A DNA stretch of 64,000 nt from CAYPNP01 sp964412195 (GCA_964412195.1 CAYPNP010000017.1:47026-111025), one strand, 5' to 3'; shown: positions 25,764 through 33,981, numbered from the stretch's first letter. Notes: generated by a model from the sequence alone, not told the origin. Translations and numbers: made by a program.

Positions 25764-25986
25764 CCCGGAGTGCACCCTAAGAGAGCCCCATGCCTGAGCA
25801 TGCGGAGAGAGGACCAAATCCCATGTGTTCTGGATCTTCTCTCCGAGCCCGCTTGGGGGCGGCAGAAGACGCTCAATAATTATTCCGCCCCTGAGCGGGC
25901 TCGAAGGAGGAGACCCGGAATTGTCTTGAAAACCGCGTCCTACCCCATGCTGACGCATGGGGCAAAATTAGGGCGCCCTCCGGGCT
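25764..25986. repeat. Nested palindromic dispersed element, copy 3 (degenerate)
   Basis: The right arm 25943-25986 is close to copies 1 and 2 (CCCCATGCTGACGCATGGGG, then GGGCGCCCTCCGGGCT). The left arm 25764-25804 is eroded. The inner arms, starting GAGCCCGCTTGGGGGCGG near 25847, are well kept. A shortened leader with GGGCTCTGTCACAGG is at 25666-25680. The start lies about 2.2 kb after copy 2. Together with the terminator it fills the gene-free stretch 25565-26140. Confidence 0.85.
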
Positions 25987-26031
25987 GGAGATCCGCGATA
26001 AACGTGAATGATTGCGAAGGCGGCATGGCTT

Positions 26032-26064
26032 TGAAAAAGAAGGGGCGACCCGGCGGGTCGCCCC
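26032..26064 (-). terminator. Intrinsic terminator of the TPR gene
   Basis: Read on the minus strand, a perfect 10-bp stem GGGGCGACCC/GGGTCGCCCC with a 3-nt loop (26042-26064) is followed by TTCTTTTT. It lies about 80 bp past the stop of the gene ending at 26141. Confidence 0.85.
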
Positions 26065-26140
26065 ATCACTTGAAACCCAGAGGTGAATCGCGTCCCGGCT
26101 CCGGCGACGCTGCGCCGGCGGACCGGAGCGGTGCGGCGGA

Positions 26141-27142
26141 CTACTGGAGACCCAGATCCGTCTTGGCGTTGGTGATGTACTCGTTGTACTTGTCCGCCAG
26201 GCCGGCGCCCTCCAGCAGCTTGTGGAGCTGCTCGTTGGCCTTCTCAGACACCGGGCTGACGTTCAGCACGACCGCCTTGGCGAACTCGGGCGCGGCCTCC
26301 TTGGCCTTCTTGCCGAACCACAGCGCCATGCCGAGGTAGAAGTGGGTGGCGGCGTCCTTGGGGTTGTTCTCCAGGATCTTGCCGAACATGACGGCCGCCT
26401 GGTCGAAGTTCTTGGCCCGGAAAGCGACGTTGCCCATGTAGCCGTAGCACGGGTTGATCATGCTGACCCGGAACGCGTTCCAATCGGCGCCCTGGAAAGC
26501 CGGGGGAGCTTGCGGCGTCGCGTTGCAGGCGTCGATGACCTTTTGTGCGTAAGCCGTCGCCTTGGCCTCGTCGGCTTTGGCAAAGGCCTGGAAGAGCTTG
26601 AAGGCCAGGTCGATCCGCATCAGCGGCCGGTCGCCCTTCTCGACGTCGGCGAAGTACTTTTCCGCCGTGGCGAAGTCATTGATCTTGATGGCGGCGTCCG
26701 CCATGTAGTAGGCCGGCTCGGTGGCCGGGCTCTTGGCGTAGATGATCTCGGAGGACTTCAGGTAGTTGGCGTAATCCTGCTTGAAGTAATATGCCCCGGC
26801 CAGCGCCTGGTGGGCCACCAGCTCGTCCGGCCGGACAGCCAGCAGCTTGTTGGCGGCGGCGATGGCCTCGTCGTACTTCTTCTGCTGCATCAGCATGTCG
26901 AAGAGGTTCTTGAATTCCGCCATGGCATGGGGGATGAGCTTGGACTGGGGGAATTTCTCCAGGAATTCGAACAGGTCGGCTTCCTTCTTGGCCGGGTCGG
27001 TCTCCTTCTTGGCCTTGTCGTAGTAAGAGTATTCCTCGAAGGTGTACTCGCTGCTCTCTTCCTGCGCCATCACGGCCAGGGGGGGCAGCACGAAACAGAG
27101 AAGCGCCACCAGGGAGAAGAAGCGCACGACGTGTTTTTTCAT
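26141..27142 (-). CDS. Secreted TPR-type protein
   Basis: 333 residues. GGAGG directly touches a run of three ATG codons; the third (27142) has the proper 6-bp spacing and is chosen. The signal peptide is FFSLVALLCFVLPPLAVMA-like, so the protein is periplasmic or surface bound. The mature region is helical with TPR-like units, for example YDEAIAAANKLLAVRPDE, FDQAAVMFGKILENNPKD and ATHFYLGMALWFGKKAKEA. It begins with a Tyr/Glu-rich stretch (EYTFEEYSYYDKAKK), often seen in outer-membrane associated TPR proteins of Acidobacteria. It lies 18 bp after the agmatinase-like gene on the same strand, so cotranscription is likely although no functional link is known. Confidence 0.8.
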   Translation of the reverse strand: MKKHVVRFFSLVALLCFVLPPLAVMAQEESSEYTFEEYSYYDKAKKETDPAKKEADLFEFLEKFPQSKLIPHAMAEFKNLFDMLMQQKKYDEAIAAANKLLAVRPDELVAHQALAGAYYFKQDYANYLKSSEIIYAKSPATEPAYYMADAAIKINDFATAEKYFADVEKGDRPLMRIDLAFKLFQAFAKADEAKATAYAQKVIDACNATPQAPPAFQGADWNAFRVSMINPCYGYMGNVAFRAKNFDQAAVMFGKILENNPKDAATHFYLGMALWFGKKAKEAAPEFAKAVVLNVSPVSEKANEQLHKLLEGAGLADKYNEYITNAKTDLGLQ

Positions 27143-27160
27143 CATCATCCTCCAGGGATT

Positions 27161-28039
27161 TTATTTCTCAATGTCCGCAGCAAAGTACTGCTTCATCGCC
27201 ATCATCTTGTACGCCAGCTTCGCCGCCAGGAAATCCGCGGCGGGAAGGCCGGCCAGCGGAGCCAATTCCACGATGTCGCAACCCACCACGCGCCGGGAGG
27301 CGAACACGCGCTCCAGCAGCATCAGCGCATCGCCCCAAAAGAGGCCTCCGGGCTCGGGAGTACCGGTGGCGGGCAGCAATGACGGGTCGAATCCATCCAG
27401 GTCGAAGGTAATATAAACATCCGGCCCGAGATTTTCAAGCATCTTCTGCACCGCCCCGTCGCGGTCCGCGAGGAACTCGTGGGCGAAGATCATTGTGGTG
27501 TCGAGGCCCGGCAGCGCCTCGTACTCCTCGCGGCTGAGGCTGCGGACGCCCACCTGCACCGCCCGGCAGACCGAGACCACGCGCCGCATCACGCAGGCGT
27601 GGCTGTGCACGGAGCCCTCGTAATCCGGCCGCAGGTCGGCGTGGGCGTCGATCTGCAGGACAGACAGCCGGGGGAACCGCTCCCGGTACGCCTCCACGAT
27701 GGGGAACGTGATGGAGTGCTCGCCGCCTAGAAAGACCAGAAACCTGTCGGTTTTCAAAAGTTCCGCGGCGCTCGTGTATATATGATGGATCACCGCATCG
27801 AGAGTTTCGTGGGGGAATGAGAATGGTTCGGCCGTCCAGATCCCGGCGTCAGCCGGCTGGAAACGGTAGACCTCGTCGAAGAGTTCCAGGTAGCGGGAGG
27901 CGGCGACAATGGCCTCCGGCCCGGCGGCCGTGCCCTTGCCGTAGGACGTGGTGCGCTCGAAGGGGACCGGCACGACGCCGAAGCGGGCCGTCTCTCTCCG
28001 CCCCTGCTCCGCGCTGACATCGCCGAAATTCCAGATCAT
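27161..28039 (-). CDS. speB: Agmatinase/arginase (ureohydrolase) family protein
   Basis: 292 residues from ATG 28039 (AAGGA 4-5 bp upstream; ATG 28054 is also in frame). This is a ureohydrolase with the full binuclear manganese site: GGEHSI (H108), DAHADLRPD (D131, H133, D135) and FDLDGFDPS (D213, D215), with HSHACVMRR between. It would release urea from agmatine or a related guanidino compound. The loop sequence is more like agmatinases than arginases, but substrate choice within this family (agmatine, guanidinobutyrate and others) is not safe from sequence. No speA, speD or speE lies in the window. It forms a likely operon with the TPR gene. Confidence 0.85.
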   Translation of the reverse strand: MIWNFGDVSAEQGRRETARFGVVPVPFERTTSYGKGTAAGPEAIVAASRYLELFDEVYRFQPADAGIWTAEPFSFPHETLDAVIHHIYTSAAELLKTDRFLVFLGGEHSITFPIVEAYRERFPRLSVLQIDAHADLRPDYEGSVHSHACVMRRVVSVCRAVQVGVRSLSREEYEALPGLDTTMIFAHEFLADRDGAVQKMLENLGPDVYITFDLDGFDPSLLPATGTPEPGGLFWGDALMLLERVFASRRVVGCDIVELAPLAGLPAADFLAAKLAYKMMAMKQYFAADIEK

Positions 28040-28155
28040 CCGGTCCTTCGTCATTTCAGAGTCGTGTGAATGTAGCAAAGACGGTGGGGAGGTGTCAACG
28101 GAGAATGCGGAATGTAGAGTGCGGAGTGCGGAGTTCCGATCGTGCCCGGCTGAAA

Positions 28156-28345
28156 TCCTTTCACCACAAAGGCACAAAGACCACCAAGAGCAATCCAACG
28201 CCGAACGTTGAACTTCGAACGCTGAACGCAGAACGGGGGATCCAACTATTCGCATCAGAGGATTCCCCGTTCAACGTTCGAAGTTCGGCGTTCAACGTTC
28301 AGAGTTCAGATTGCTTTGTGGTCTTTGTGCCTTTGTGGTGAAGGA
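28156..28345. repeat. Long inverted repeat of CACCACAAAGGCAC and GTTGAAC motifs
   Basis: 28162-28184 and 28318-28340 are exact 23-bp reverse complements (CACCACAAAGGCACAAAG type). Inside them, 28198-28250 and 28262-28310 are complementary arrays of GAACGTTGAAC/GTTCAACGTTC units. The block lies between tandem minus-strand genes and accounts for most of the gap 28040-28348, together with a GAGTGCGGAG tandem near 28110-28135. Confidence 0.92.
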
Positions 28346-28348
28346 TAT

Positions 28349-29131
28349 TTACGGTGCCTGTGGTTTCGATTTGTCGAGGAGCGCCCGGACCCGCGGCGCC
28401 AGCGCGTCGGCGTAGCGGCCCATCTCGTTCTTCTTGAACGCGGCGGCCCCGCCCCCGTTTTTCTTCAGCTGCCGCGCCCGGGTCACCGGGCTGCCCTGGT
28501 TGTAGGCGGTGGCCATGGCGCCGGCGTCGGCGGCGATCTCCAATCCCGCTTCCCGCCGGTAGGCGTCGGCGGCGTGGCGCAGCACGGCACAGACGGTGTC
28601 GATGCACCCCTCGTCGTCGAGGACCGCCCGCAGGAGGGCCTGCAGCGCCCGGGGTTGCGCCTGGCGGGCCTTCGCCACCCGGGGCTCCATCTCCAGGGCC
28701 AGGCGCACCTGCAGCTGGGCCGGACCCAGGCTGGTGGTGTAGAGCATCCGGTCGATGCTGCTCACGTCCGGATCCTGTCCGGCGGGGCCGGAGAACGCCG
28801 CCGACAAGCGTTTGAAGAAGCGGTCGTCCTTGTCCCGGAGCAGGCTGCGGACGTAATCCTCCTCGAAGTCGTCCAGCATGGTGCGGCGGTCCAGCTCGGC
28901 GGCGATCACGGTGCCCGCCACCACCGGATCCACCTGGAACAGCTGCGCGGATTCCCGCAGCGCCGACGCGTGGTCGGCCAGCCAGGCGCGGGCCCGTGCG
29001 CCGGGAGCCTCATCGGGCTCGTCCGCCCGGACCGGCCCTGCCAGGAGGATCGACAGGACGAATCCGCCCGCCAGGGCCCGCAGGAGGCGAGTCCTGGAAT
29101 CGGATCCGTTCTTGGATCGGGCGGATTGCAT
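28349..29131 (-). CDS. Secreted lysozyme-like protein (DUF1402-like)
   Basis: 260 residues from ATG 29131. A signal peptide (LLRALAGGFVLSILLAGPVRA) leads to a helical domain whose order resembles lytic transglycosylase-like DUF1402 proteins: QLFQVDPVVAGTVIAAELDR, where the Glu is a candidate catalytic residue, then LYTTSLGPAQLQVRLALEME with the S-x-G-x-x-Q pattern typical of the transglycosylase fold, and MATAYNQGSP near the end, where transglycosylases have a similar YN-x-G motif. Peptidoglycan hydrolysis is inferred, not shown. The Shine-Dalgarno is weak; the leader is repeat DNA. Confidence 0.65.
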   Translation of the reverse strand: MQSARSKNGSDSRTRLLRALAGGFVLSILLAGPVRADEPDEAPGARARAWLADHASALRESAQLFQVDPVVAGTVIAAELDRRTMLDDFEEDYVRSLLRDKDDRFFKRLSAAFSGPAGQDPDVSSIDRMLYTTSLGPAQLQVRLALEMEPRVAKARQAQPRALQALLRAVLDDEGCIDTVCAVLRHAADAYRREAGLEIAADAGAMATAYNQGSPVTRARQLKKNGGGAAAFKKNEMGRYADALAPRVRALLDKSKPQAP

Positions 29132-29185
29132 ATCTGAAACTACTCCGTGTCCTCCGTGTCTCTGTGGCAAACGGTTGAAAGTAGA

Positions 29186-29260
29186 TCGATTACGATTACG
29201 AGCACGATTACGATCGACGATTACGATTGGTTTTCACTTCGCAATCCGCAATTTGAAATC
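29186..29260. repeat. CGATTACGATTACGAGCACG block and AATCCGC block
   Basis: 29186-29228 carries tandem CGATTACGA/GAGCACGATTACG units. 29238-29260 carries CGCAATCCGCAATTTG. The same order (first family, then AATCCGC) is seen near 32.1 kb. Confidence 0.85.
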
Positions 29261-29262
29261 GA

Positions 29263-29679
29263 TCAGGTTCCCGTTGAGCCGAACCCGCCCTCGCCCCGGT
29301 CGGACGCAGGCAACTCCGCAACGGGGACGAACGCGGCCCGTTCCACCCGCTGGATCAGCAGCTGGGCGATCCGGTCGCCGCGGCGGATGGCGAAGGGCTC
29401 CGTGCCGTGGTTGACCAGCAGCACCCGCACCTCGCCGCGATAGTCGCTGTCGATGACGCCGGCCAGGGTGTCGATGCCGTGCCGCACCGCCAGCCCGCTG
29501 CGCGGCCAGACCAGCCCCACGTGGCCGGCCGGGATGGCCAGCTGGAGGCCCGTCGGCACCAGGGCGCGCTCGCCGGGGGCGAGCGTGATGTCGGCTGCGG
29601 CATGCAGGTCGGCGCCGGCGGCATGCTCGCTGCCCCGCGTCGGCCCCTGCCCCTCCCCCGTGAATGGAATCCTGATCAA
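29263..29679 (-). CDS. dut: dUTP diphosphatase
   Basis: 138 residues. It hydrolyses dUTP to dUMP and pyrophosphate, keeping uracil out of DNA. All five trimeric dUTPase motifs are present: AGADLHA, PRSGLA, GVIDSDYRGEV, RGDRIAQLLI and the glycine-rich arm RGEGGFGSTG. The start is a TTG codon at 29679, supported by GGAGG 4-5 bp upstream and by no alternative ATG before motif I. A use of TTG may lower expression. It stands alone on the minus strand, with repeat DNA on both sides. Confidence 0.95.
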   Translation of the reverse strand: MIRIPFTGEGQGPTRGSEHAAGADLHAAADITLAPGERALVPTGLQLAIPAGHVGLVWPRSGLAVRHGIDTLAGVIDSDYRGEVRVLLVNHGTEPFAIRRGDRIAQLLIQRVERAAFVPVAELPASDRGEGGFGSTGT

Positions 29680-29744
29680 ATTTCCTCCAAATCACTTTAC
29701 ATCATAATATTACACGCAGGCGCAGAGCCCGCAAAGAATTCAGA

Positions 29745-29875
29745 CGCGGATTCACGCGGATTTTCTCAGATGCATGTGGGCCTTCTCCTTTATGGTCCGA
29801 TCCGCGGAAATCCGCGTTGATCCGTGTCGATGGATTGCATCCGTACCCATTCGTGTTCATCCGTGGTTCGATGTG
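29745..29875. repeat. GCGGATTCACGCGG / TCCGCGTTGATCCGTG repeat
   Basis: An imperfect inverted pair of units: ACGCGGATTCACGCGGATTTTC and GGAAATCCGCGTTGATCCGT, with degenerate ATCCGTACCCATTCGTG and TTCATCCGTGG units to the right. A single related unit is at 39185-39215. Confidence 0.75.
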
Positions 29876-29878
29876 TCC

Positions 29879-32017
29879 TCATCCCACGAGGATCAGGCCG
29901 AAGCGCTCGACCCAGTCCTGGCGGGTGGCCTTCAGCCAGGCCATCTCGCCGCCCTCGGGCGCGGCCAGGGCCCGCCCCACGAACTGCTCGGCGTCAGTGC
30001 GGGCCAGCTCCATCAGCGCGCGGTGTCGCAAGAGCGAGCCGAAGCGGAAGTTGAGCATCCCCGACTGCCGGGTGCCGGTGAACTCGCCCGGGCCGCGGAT
30101 CGCCAGGTCCTCCTCGGCGATGCGGAAGCCGTCCGCGGTCTGGACCATGACCTCCATGCGCCGCCGCGACTCCTCGGTCTTGAGGTCGTAGGCCGCCAGC
30201 AGGCACCAGGACGCGTCGGCGCCGCGGCCGATGCGGCCGCGCAGCTGGTGGAGCTGGCTCAGACCGAAACGCTCGGCGTGCTGGACCAGCATGACCGTGG
30301 CGTTGGGGATGTCGATGCCCACCTCGATCACGGTGGTGGACACCAGGATCCGGACTTGGCCGAGGCGGAACTGCTCCATGACCGCGTCGCGCTCGGCCGC
30401 CGGCAGCCGGCCGTGCATCAGGCCGACCCGGAAGTCGGGGAAGATCTCCCGGGACAGCAGCTCGAAGCCCTCCTCGGCGTGGCGCAGGTCGACCTTCTCC
30501 GACTCCTCGATGAGCGGGTAGATGACATACGCCTGCCGGCCCGCGGCCACCTCCTGCCGGATGCGGCTGTAGGCCCGGTGCAGGTCGCGCTCCCCCAGCA
30601 GCAGCTGGGTCTTGACCGGCACCCGGCCGGGCGGCATCTCGTCGATGACCGACAGGGCCAGGTCGCCGTAAACGGTCAGGGCCAGTGTCCGCGGGATCGG
30701 CGTGGCGGTCATGACCAGGATGTCCGGCGAGAGCCCCTTCTGCATCAGCTCCTGGCGCTGCAGCACGCCGAAGCGGTGCTGCTCGTCGATGATGACCAGG
30801 CCCAGCCGGTGGAACTCCACGTCCCTCTGGATCACGGCGTGGGTGCCCACCACCACCGGGCACTCGCCGGAGGCGAGGCGGCGCCGGGTCTCCTCCCGCT
30901 CCGCCGCCGGCAGGCCGCTCTTGAGCAGCGCCACCTCGTAGCCGGCGTGGGCCAGCAGGTGCCGCAGGTTGCGGTGGTGCTGCTCGGCCAGGATCTCGGT
31001 GGGGGCCATGAGCGCCGCCTGCAGGCCGTTCTCCACGGCCACGATGACCGCCTGCACCGCCACGATGGTCTTGCCGCTGCCCACGTCACCCTGGAGCAGC
31101 CTGTGCATCGGCCAGGGGGACTTCATGTCCTCGACGATCTCGCGGATGACCCGCTTCTGGGCGTTGGTGGGCTTGAACGGGAGCGTCTGCCGGACCTTCT
31201 CCCGGATCGCGTCGGTGACGTCCACGCGGTGCGGCTTGGGAAGCTGCTTCCGGCCCTGGGCCAGGTACTGCAGGCCGGTCTGGAGGAGGAAGAACTCCTC
31301 GTAGATCATCCGCCGGTGGGCCGGCGAGTCTCCCGCGTTCAGCGCGTCGACCACGGCCTGGCGGGCGGACGGCTCCTGGACGTCCACCACCGGGAAGTGG
31401 ATCTGGTGCAGCGCCGCCATCCGGGAGGGCAGCTCGTGGCGCCGCAGGATGGCCTCCGGCAGCGGCTCCGGCGCCCCGTCGATCGCCCGGAGCACCGGGT
31501 AGAGCACGCCGCGGAGCTGCTTGCCGGTCATCTCGCCGATCTTGCGGTAGACGGGCACGATCCGGCCGGTGTGGACGGTGCGGTCGGTGTCGTCGTCCAC
31601 CAGCTCGAAGTCGGGATTGCGGAACTGGTAGCGCGGCAGCCGGCTGTACTTGTCCCGCTCGGCCTTGCCGTAGAGGATGACCTGCTGGCCGTCTTGAAAG
31701 GTGTCTTTCAGGTAGGGCTGGTTGAAGAAGACGACGCTGATGGCGCCGGTGGCGTCGCGGACGACCATCTCGAAGATCTTCATCCGCAGCCGCGAGGTGG
31801 AACGGGCCGCCGAGGCGATGATCTTGCCGCTGATGCAGGCGATCTCGCCCTCCTGGAGGCTGGCGACAGGGCGGAAGTTGGTGCGGTCCTCGTAGCGGAA
31901 GGGGGCGTGGAGCAGTAGGTCGCCCACGGTGCGGACGCCGTCCCTCGCCAGCGCCTCCGCCCGCCGGGGCCCCACCCGCTTGACGTACTGGACCGGCGTG
32001 GTCCACTCGAGGTTCAT
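29879..32017 (-). CDS. recG: ATP-dependent DNA helicase RecG
   Basis: 712 residues from ATG 32017; the longer frame reads into CGAGCACG repeats (giving a HEHEHE string) and is rejected. RecG remodels stalled forks and branched DNA. The N-terminal wedge/OB domain (about 60-200) includes VVRDATGAISVVFFNQPYL. The helicase core has LLQGDVGSGKT (Walker A), PTEILAEQH (Ia), IIDEQHRFG (DExH box), VMTATPIPRTL (III), GRIGRGADASWC (VI region), and the C-terminal TRG segment includes GPGEFTGTRQSG. Length and domain order are normal for the family. The gene appears single. Confidence 0.95.
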   Translation of the reverse strand: MNLEWTTPVQYVKRVGPRRAEALARDGVRTVGDLLLHAPFRYEDRTNFRPVASLQEGEIACISGKIIASAARSTSRLRMKIFEMVVRDATGAISVVFFNQPYLKDTFQDGQQVILYGKAERDKYSRLPRYQFRNPDFELVDDDTDRTVHTGRIVPVYRKIGEMTGKQLRGVLYPVLRAIDGAPEPLPEAILRRHELPSRMAALHQIHFPVVDVQEPSARQAVVDALNAGDSPAHRRMIYEEFFLLQTGLQYLAQGRKQLPKPHRVDVTDAIREKVRQTLPFKPTNAQKRVIREIVEDMKSPWPMHRLLQGDVGSGKTIVAVQAVIVAVENGLQAALMAPTEILAEQHHRNLRHLLAHAGYEVALLKSGLPAAEREETRRRLASGECPVVVGTHAVIQRDVEFHRLGLVIIDEQHRFGVLQRQELMQKGLSPDILVMTATPIPRTLALTVYGDLALSVIDEMPPGRVPVKTQLLLGERDLHRAYSRIRQEVAAGRQAYVIYPLIEESEKVDLRHAEEGFELLSREIFPDFRVGLMHGRLPAAERDAVMEQFRLGQVRILVSTTVIEVGIDIPNATVMLVQHAERFGLSQLHQLRGRIGRGADASWCLLAAYDLKTEESRRRMEVMVQTADGFRIAEEDLAIRGPGEFTGTRQSGMLNFRFGSLLRHRALMELARTDAEQFVGRALAAPEGGEMAWLKATRQDWVERFGLILVG

Positions 32018-32073
32018 TCCACCGTCCTTGGGATGAAAACCGATTCGTGACTCAATCCGCCCTATTATACACG

Positions 32074-32190
32074 ACTCTTGTTCGTGCTCGTGTTCGTGCT
32101 CGTAATCGTGCCCGGCAGAAGCCATTCACCACAGAGTCACAGAGGGCACAGAGAAACACAACCATTCCCAATCCGCAATCCGCAATCGTT
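32074..32190. repeat. Composite repeat: TCGTGCTCG, CACCACAGAG, AATCCGC blocks
   Basis: 32074-32110 holds TTCGTGCTCGTG/AATCGTGC units, 32129-32155 the CACCACAGAGTCACAGAGG family, and 32167-32190 tandem CAATCCG. The block ends just before a promoter. Confidence 0.82.
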
Positions 32191-32194
32191 CCCA

Positions 32195-32224
32195 TTGCAT
32201 CTGCGGGCGGGCTCTTGGTATAGT
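32195..32224 (+). promoter_or_regulatory. Candidate sigma-70-type promoter of the lipoprotein gene
   Basis: TTGCAT at 32195-32200 and TATAGT at 32219-32224 with an 18-bp spacer. An AGGAG site precedes the ATG 32 bp further downstream. Confidence 0.55.
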
Positions 32225-32256
32225 CGGGCCGATCCCACCCGGACAGGAGCCCGACC

Positions 32257-32910
32257 ATGTCGCACAAATCCCGGCTGCCGATCCCCTTCCCCGCGCTGGC
32301 CGCCCCGCTGGCCTGCCTGGCCCTGCTGGCCCTGCTGGCCGCGCCGGCGTGCAGCCCGTCGCTCAACCGCTACCAGGCCAAGGAGATCATCGCGGACCTG
32401 CCGGAGTTGAAAGACGTTCAGAAACAGATCGAATTCGAAAGCGAAATCTCCCTCGTCCCGGGCCACACCACAGTCACGGCCAAGGTGCCGGTCACCTTCC
32501 TGCTGGTCGAGGAGGGCAAGGACTGGCGCGTGGACGAGATCCGCCTCACCGACCGGCAGTGGGTCAAGGTGGCCGACCTGCGGCGGGCCCTGGAGGACAA
32601 GCGCTGGCTCGATACCCAGTTCGCCATGCTGGAGCTGGCCAAGGGGCTGGCCGCCTGCTACCACGCGACCTACGCCTTCCCCCAGGCCAAGGACATCGTC
32701 CAGCTCACCGACGGGCTCATGCCCAAGTACATGCCCCGACTGGTCCGCACCGACGCCTGGGGCACCGACTTCTCGTACCAGGCCCTGAGCGGCGGCGCCC
32801 GCTACCAGCTCGCCTCCGCCGGCCCCGACCGCAAGTTCCGCACCGCCGACGACCTCGTCCTGATCGACGGCCGCATCGTCGCCGCCCGCCCCGGCGACAA
32901 GACCGAATAA
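32257..32910 (+). CDS. Putative lipoprotein with pseudopilin-like C-terminus
   Basis: 217 residues. The N-terminus has a lipoprotein signal peptide: a long hydrophobic stretch ending LLAAPACSPS, with Cys32 as the probable lipidation site. A middle domain (about 40-110) follows, including a GHTTVTAKVPVTFLLVEEGK strand pair. The C-terminal third (about 120-210) reads ELAKGLAACYHAT and then VRTDAWGTDFSYQALSGG and SAGPDRKFRTADDLV, the same order as the C-terminal part of type II secretion major pseudopilins (DPWG... and SAGPDG..GT.DD). The pilin N-terminal helix is missing. The role is unknown. A promoter lies directly upstream. Confidence 0.75.
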   Translation: MSHKSRLPIPFPALAAPLACLALLALLAAPACSPSLNRYQAKEIIADLPELKDVQKQIEFESEISLVPGHTTVTAKVPVTFLLVEEGKDWRVDEIRLTDRQWVKVADLRRALEDKRWLDTQFAMLELAKGLAACYHATYAFPQAKDIVQLTDGLMPKYMPRLVRTDAWGTDFSYQALSGGARYQLASAGPDRKFRTADDLVLIDGRIVAARPGDKTE

Positions 32911-32911
32911 A

Positions 32912-33100
32912 TCCTTCACCACAAAGGCACAAAGAACACCAAGGGCAACCCAACGTCGAACGTTGAACGCCGAACTTTGAACGCTGAACGGGGAATCGGG
33001 ATTCGTTCCTTCTTTCGGTTTTCGTTCAGCGTTCGGCGTTCGATGTTCAACGTTCGGCGTTAAGATTGGTCTTTGCGTTCTTTGCGTCTTTGCGGTTGGA
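32912..33100. repeat. Long inverted repeat of CACCACAAAGGCAC and GTTGAAC motifs
   Basis: 32916-32945 (CACCACAAAGGCACAAAG...) faces 33063-33098 (TCTTTGCG units). 32953-32994 (GAACGTTGAACGCCGAAC) faces 33020-33062 (GTTCGGCGTTCGATGTTC). The construction is the same as at 28156-28345. It accounts for the gap between the lipoprotein gene and the lexA promoter. Confidence 0.9.
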
Positions 33101-33119
33101 TTTTCCCCCGAAATTTCCC

Positions 33120-33148
33120 TTGATTTCCACCTTATTTACACCTATAAT
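33120..33148 (+). promoter_or_regulatory. lexA promoter
   Basis: TTGATT at 33120-33125 and TATAAT at 33143-33148 with a 17-bp spacer. The lexA ATG lies 90 bp further, preceded by GAGGAGG. No operator of a known LexA type is evident apart from the repeat array upstream. Confidence 0.7.
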
Positions 33149-33237
33149 CGCCTTGGGATAAGAAATCCGGGCCCGCCGCCAGAGAACAGAGGAAGAAAAA
33201 GGGCGGGACCCCGGGGCATCGAGCCGAGGAGGAAACC

Positions 33238-33870
33238 ATGTCTTTGACCCCGCGACAGAAGGAGATCCTGGCGTTCATCCAGTCCTTCGTGGACCGGCAC
33301 GGCTACAGCCCGAGCCTGGAGGAGATTGGCGCCCACTTCGGGTTCGCCTCCCCCAACGCCGCCTTCAAGCATTTGCAGGCGCTGGAAAAACGGGGCTTCA
33401 TCCGCCGCCGCCAGGCCCACTCCGCCCGCGCCATCGAGTTGGTCCCGCCCGGGGAGGCCGCCGCCGCGGCGGGCGCCCCGGCGGCCCTGCTGGAGCTGCC
33501 CCTGCTGGGCGCCATCGCCGCCGGCGCCCCCATCGAGGCGCTGGAGGACGTCGAGACGATCCACGTCCCCTCCGACTTCGCCGGCCGCGGCAGCCACTAC
33601 GTCCTGCGGGTGCGCGGCCAGTCCATGATCGACGAGCACATCGAGGACGGCGACTTCGTCATCGTCCAGGAGGCCGCCGCCGCCGACAACGGCGACCTGG
33701 TGGTGGCGCTGCTGGACGGCGAGAACGCCACCCTGAAGCGGTTCTACCGGGAGGCGGGCGGCCGGGTCCGGCTGCAGCCGGCCAACCCGGCGGTGGCCCC
33801 CCTCGTCGTCCCCGAGGACCGGCTGCGGATCCGGGGCATCGTCGTGGGAGTCATGCGGAAGTACCGTTGA
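33238..33870 (+). CDS. lexA: SOS repressor LexA
   Basis: 210 residues. It represses DNA-damage genes and self-cleaves when bound to the RecA filament. The N-terminal winged helix (about 1-70) includes TPRQKEILAFIQSFVDRHGY and SPSLEEIGAHFGFASPNAAF. After an Ala-rich linker the S24 domain carries the cleavage bond Ala95-Gly96 in IAAGAPIE, the nucleophile S129 in RGQSMID and the general base K167 in NATLKRFY. All autoproteolysis residues are therefore intact. GAGGAGG precedes the start. The recognition helix differs from E. coli, so its operator cannot be read across. It lies upstream of dinB and dnaE2, which it probably controls. Confidence 0.95.
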   Translation: MSLTPRQKEILAFIQSFVDRHGYSPSLEEIGAHFGFASPNAAFKHLQALEKRGFIRRRQAHSARAIELVPPGEAAAAAGAPAALLELPLLGAIAAGAPIEALEDVETIHVPSDFAGRGSHYVLRVRGQSMIDEHIEDGDFVIVQEAAAADNGDLVVALLDGENATLKRFYREAGGRVRLQPANPAVAPLVVPEDRLRIRGIVVGVMRKYR

Positions 33871-33894
33871 CTTCATGACGGGGCGACGGAGAGA

Positions 33895-33935
33895 ACGAAA
33901 CGGCGAAACGGCGGTGGGGCGAAACGGCGAGGGAG
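33895..33935. repeat. GGCGAAACGGCG block
   Basis: Units of ACGGCGAAACGGCG and GGGGCGAAACGGCG between lexA and the four-helix-bundle gene. A reversed block (CGCCGTTTCGCC) follows that gene at 34489-34522, so the gene itself is bracketed by inverted copies. Confidence 0.88.
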
Positions 33936-33981
33936 AATGTGAAACATATCGATTTCAACCGGCAGGACGGGGAGAGAAGAA

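Noticed and set aside
28042..28255. Long N-terminal extension of the agmatinase-like protein
   Set aside because: It is encoded entirely by the inverted repeat at 28156-28345 and nearby tandem sequence; family members begin just before the FGVVPVPFE segment.
32018..32125. N-terminal HEHEHE extension of RecG
   Set aside because: The extension is translation of the CGAGCACG repeat array and lacks a ribosome site; RecG normally begins near the chosen ATG.
32953..33062. GAAC/GTTC arrays upstream of lexA as an SOS box
   Set aside because: The motif resembles GTTC-type LexA operators, but the spacing is 7-bp tandem and the same arrays occur at 11.8, 28.2, 40.1 and 59.1 kb with no link to SOS genes. 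It is better explained as a dispersed repeat family.
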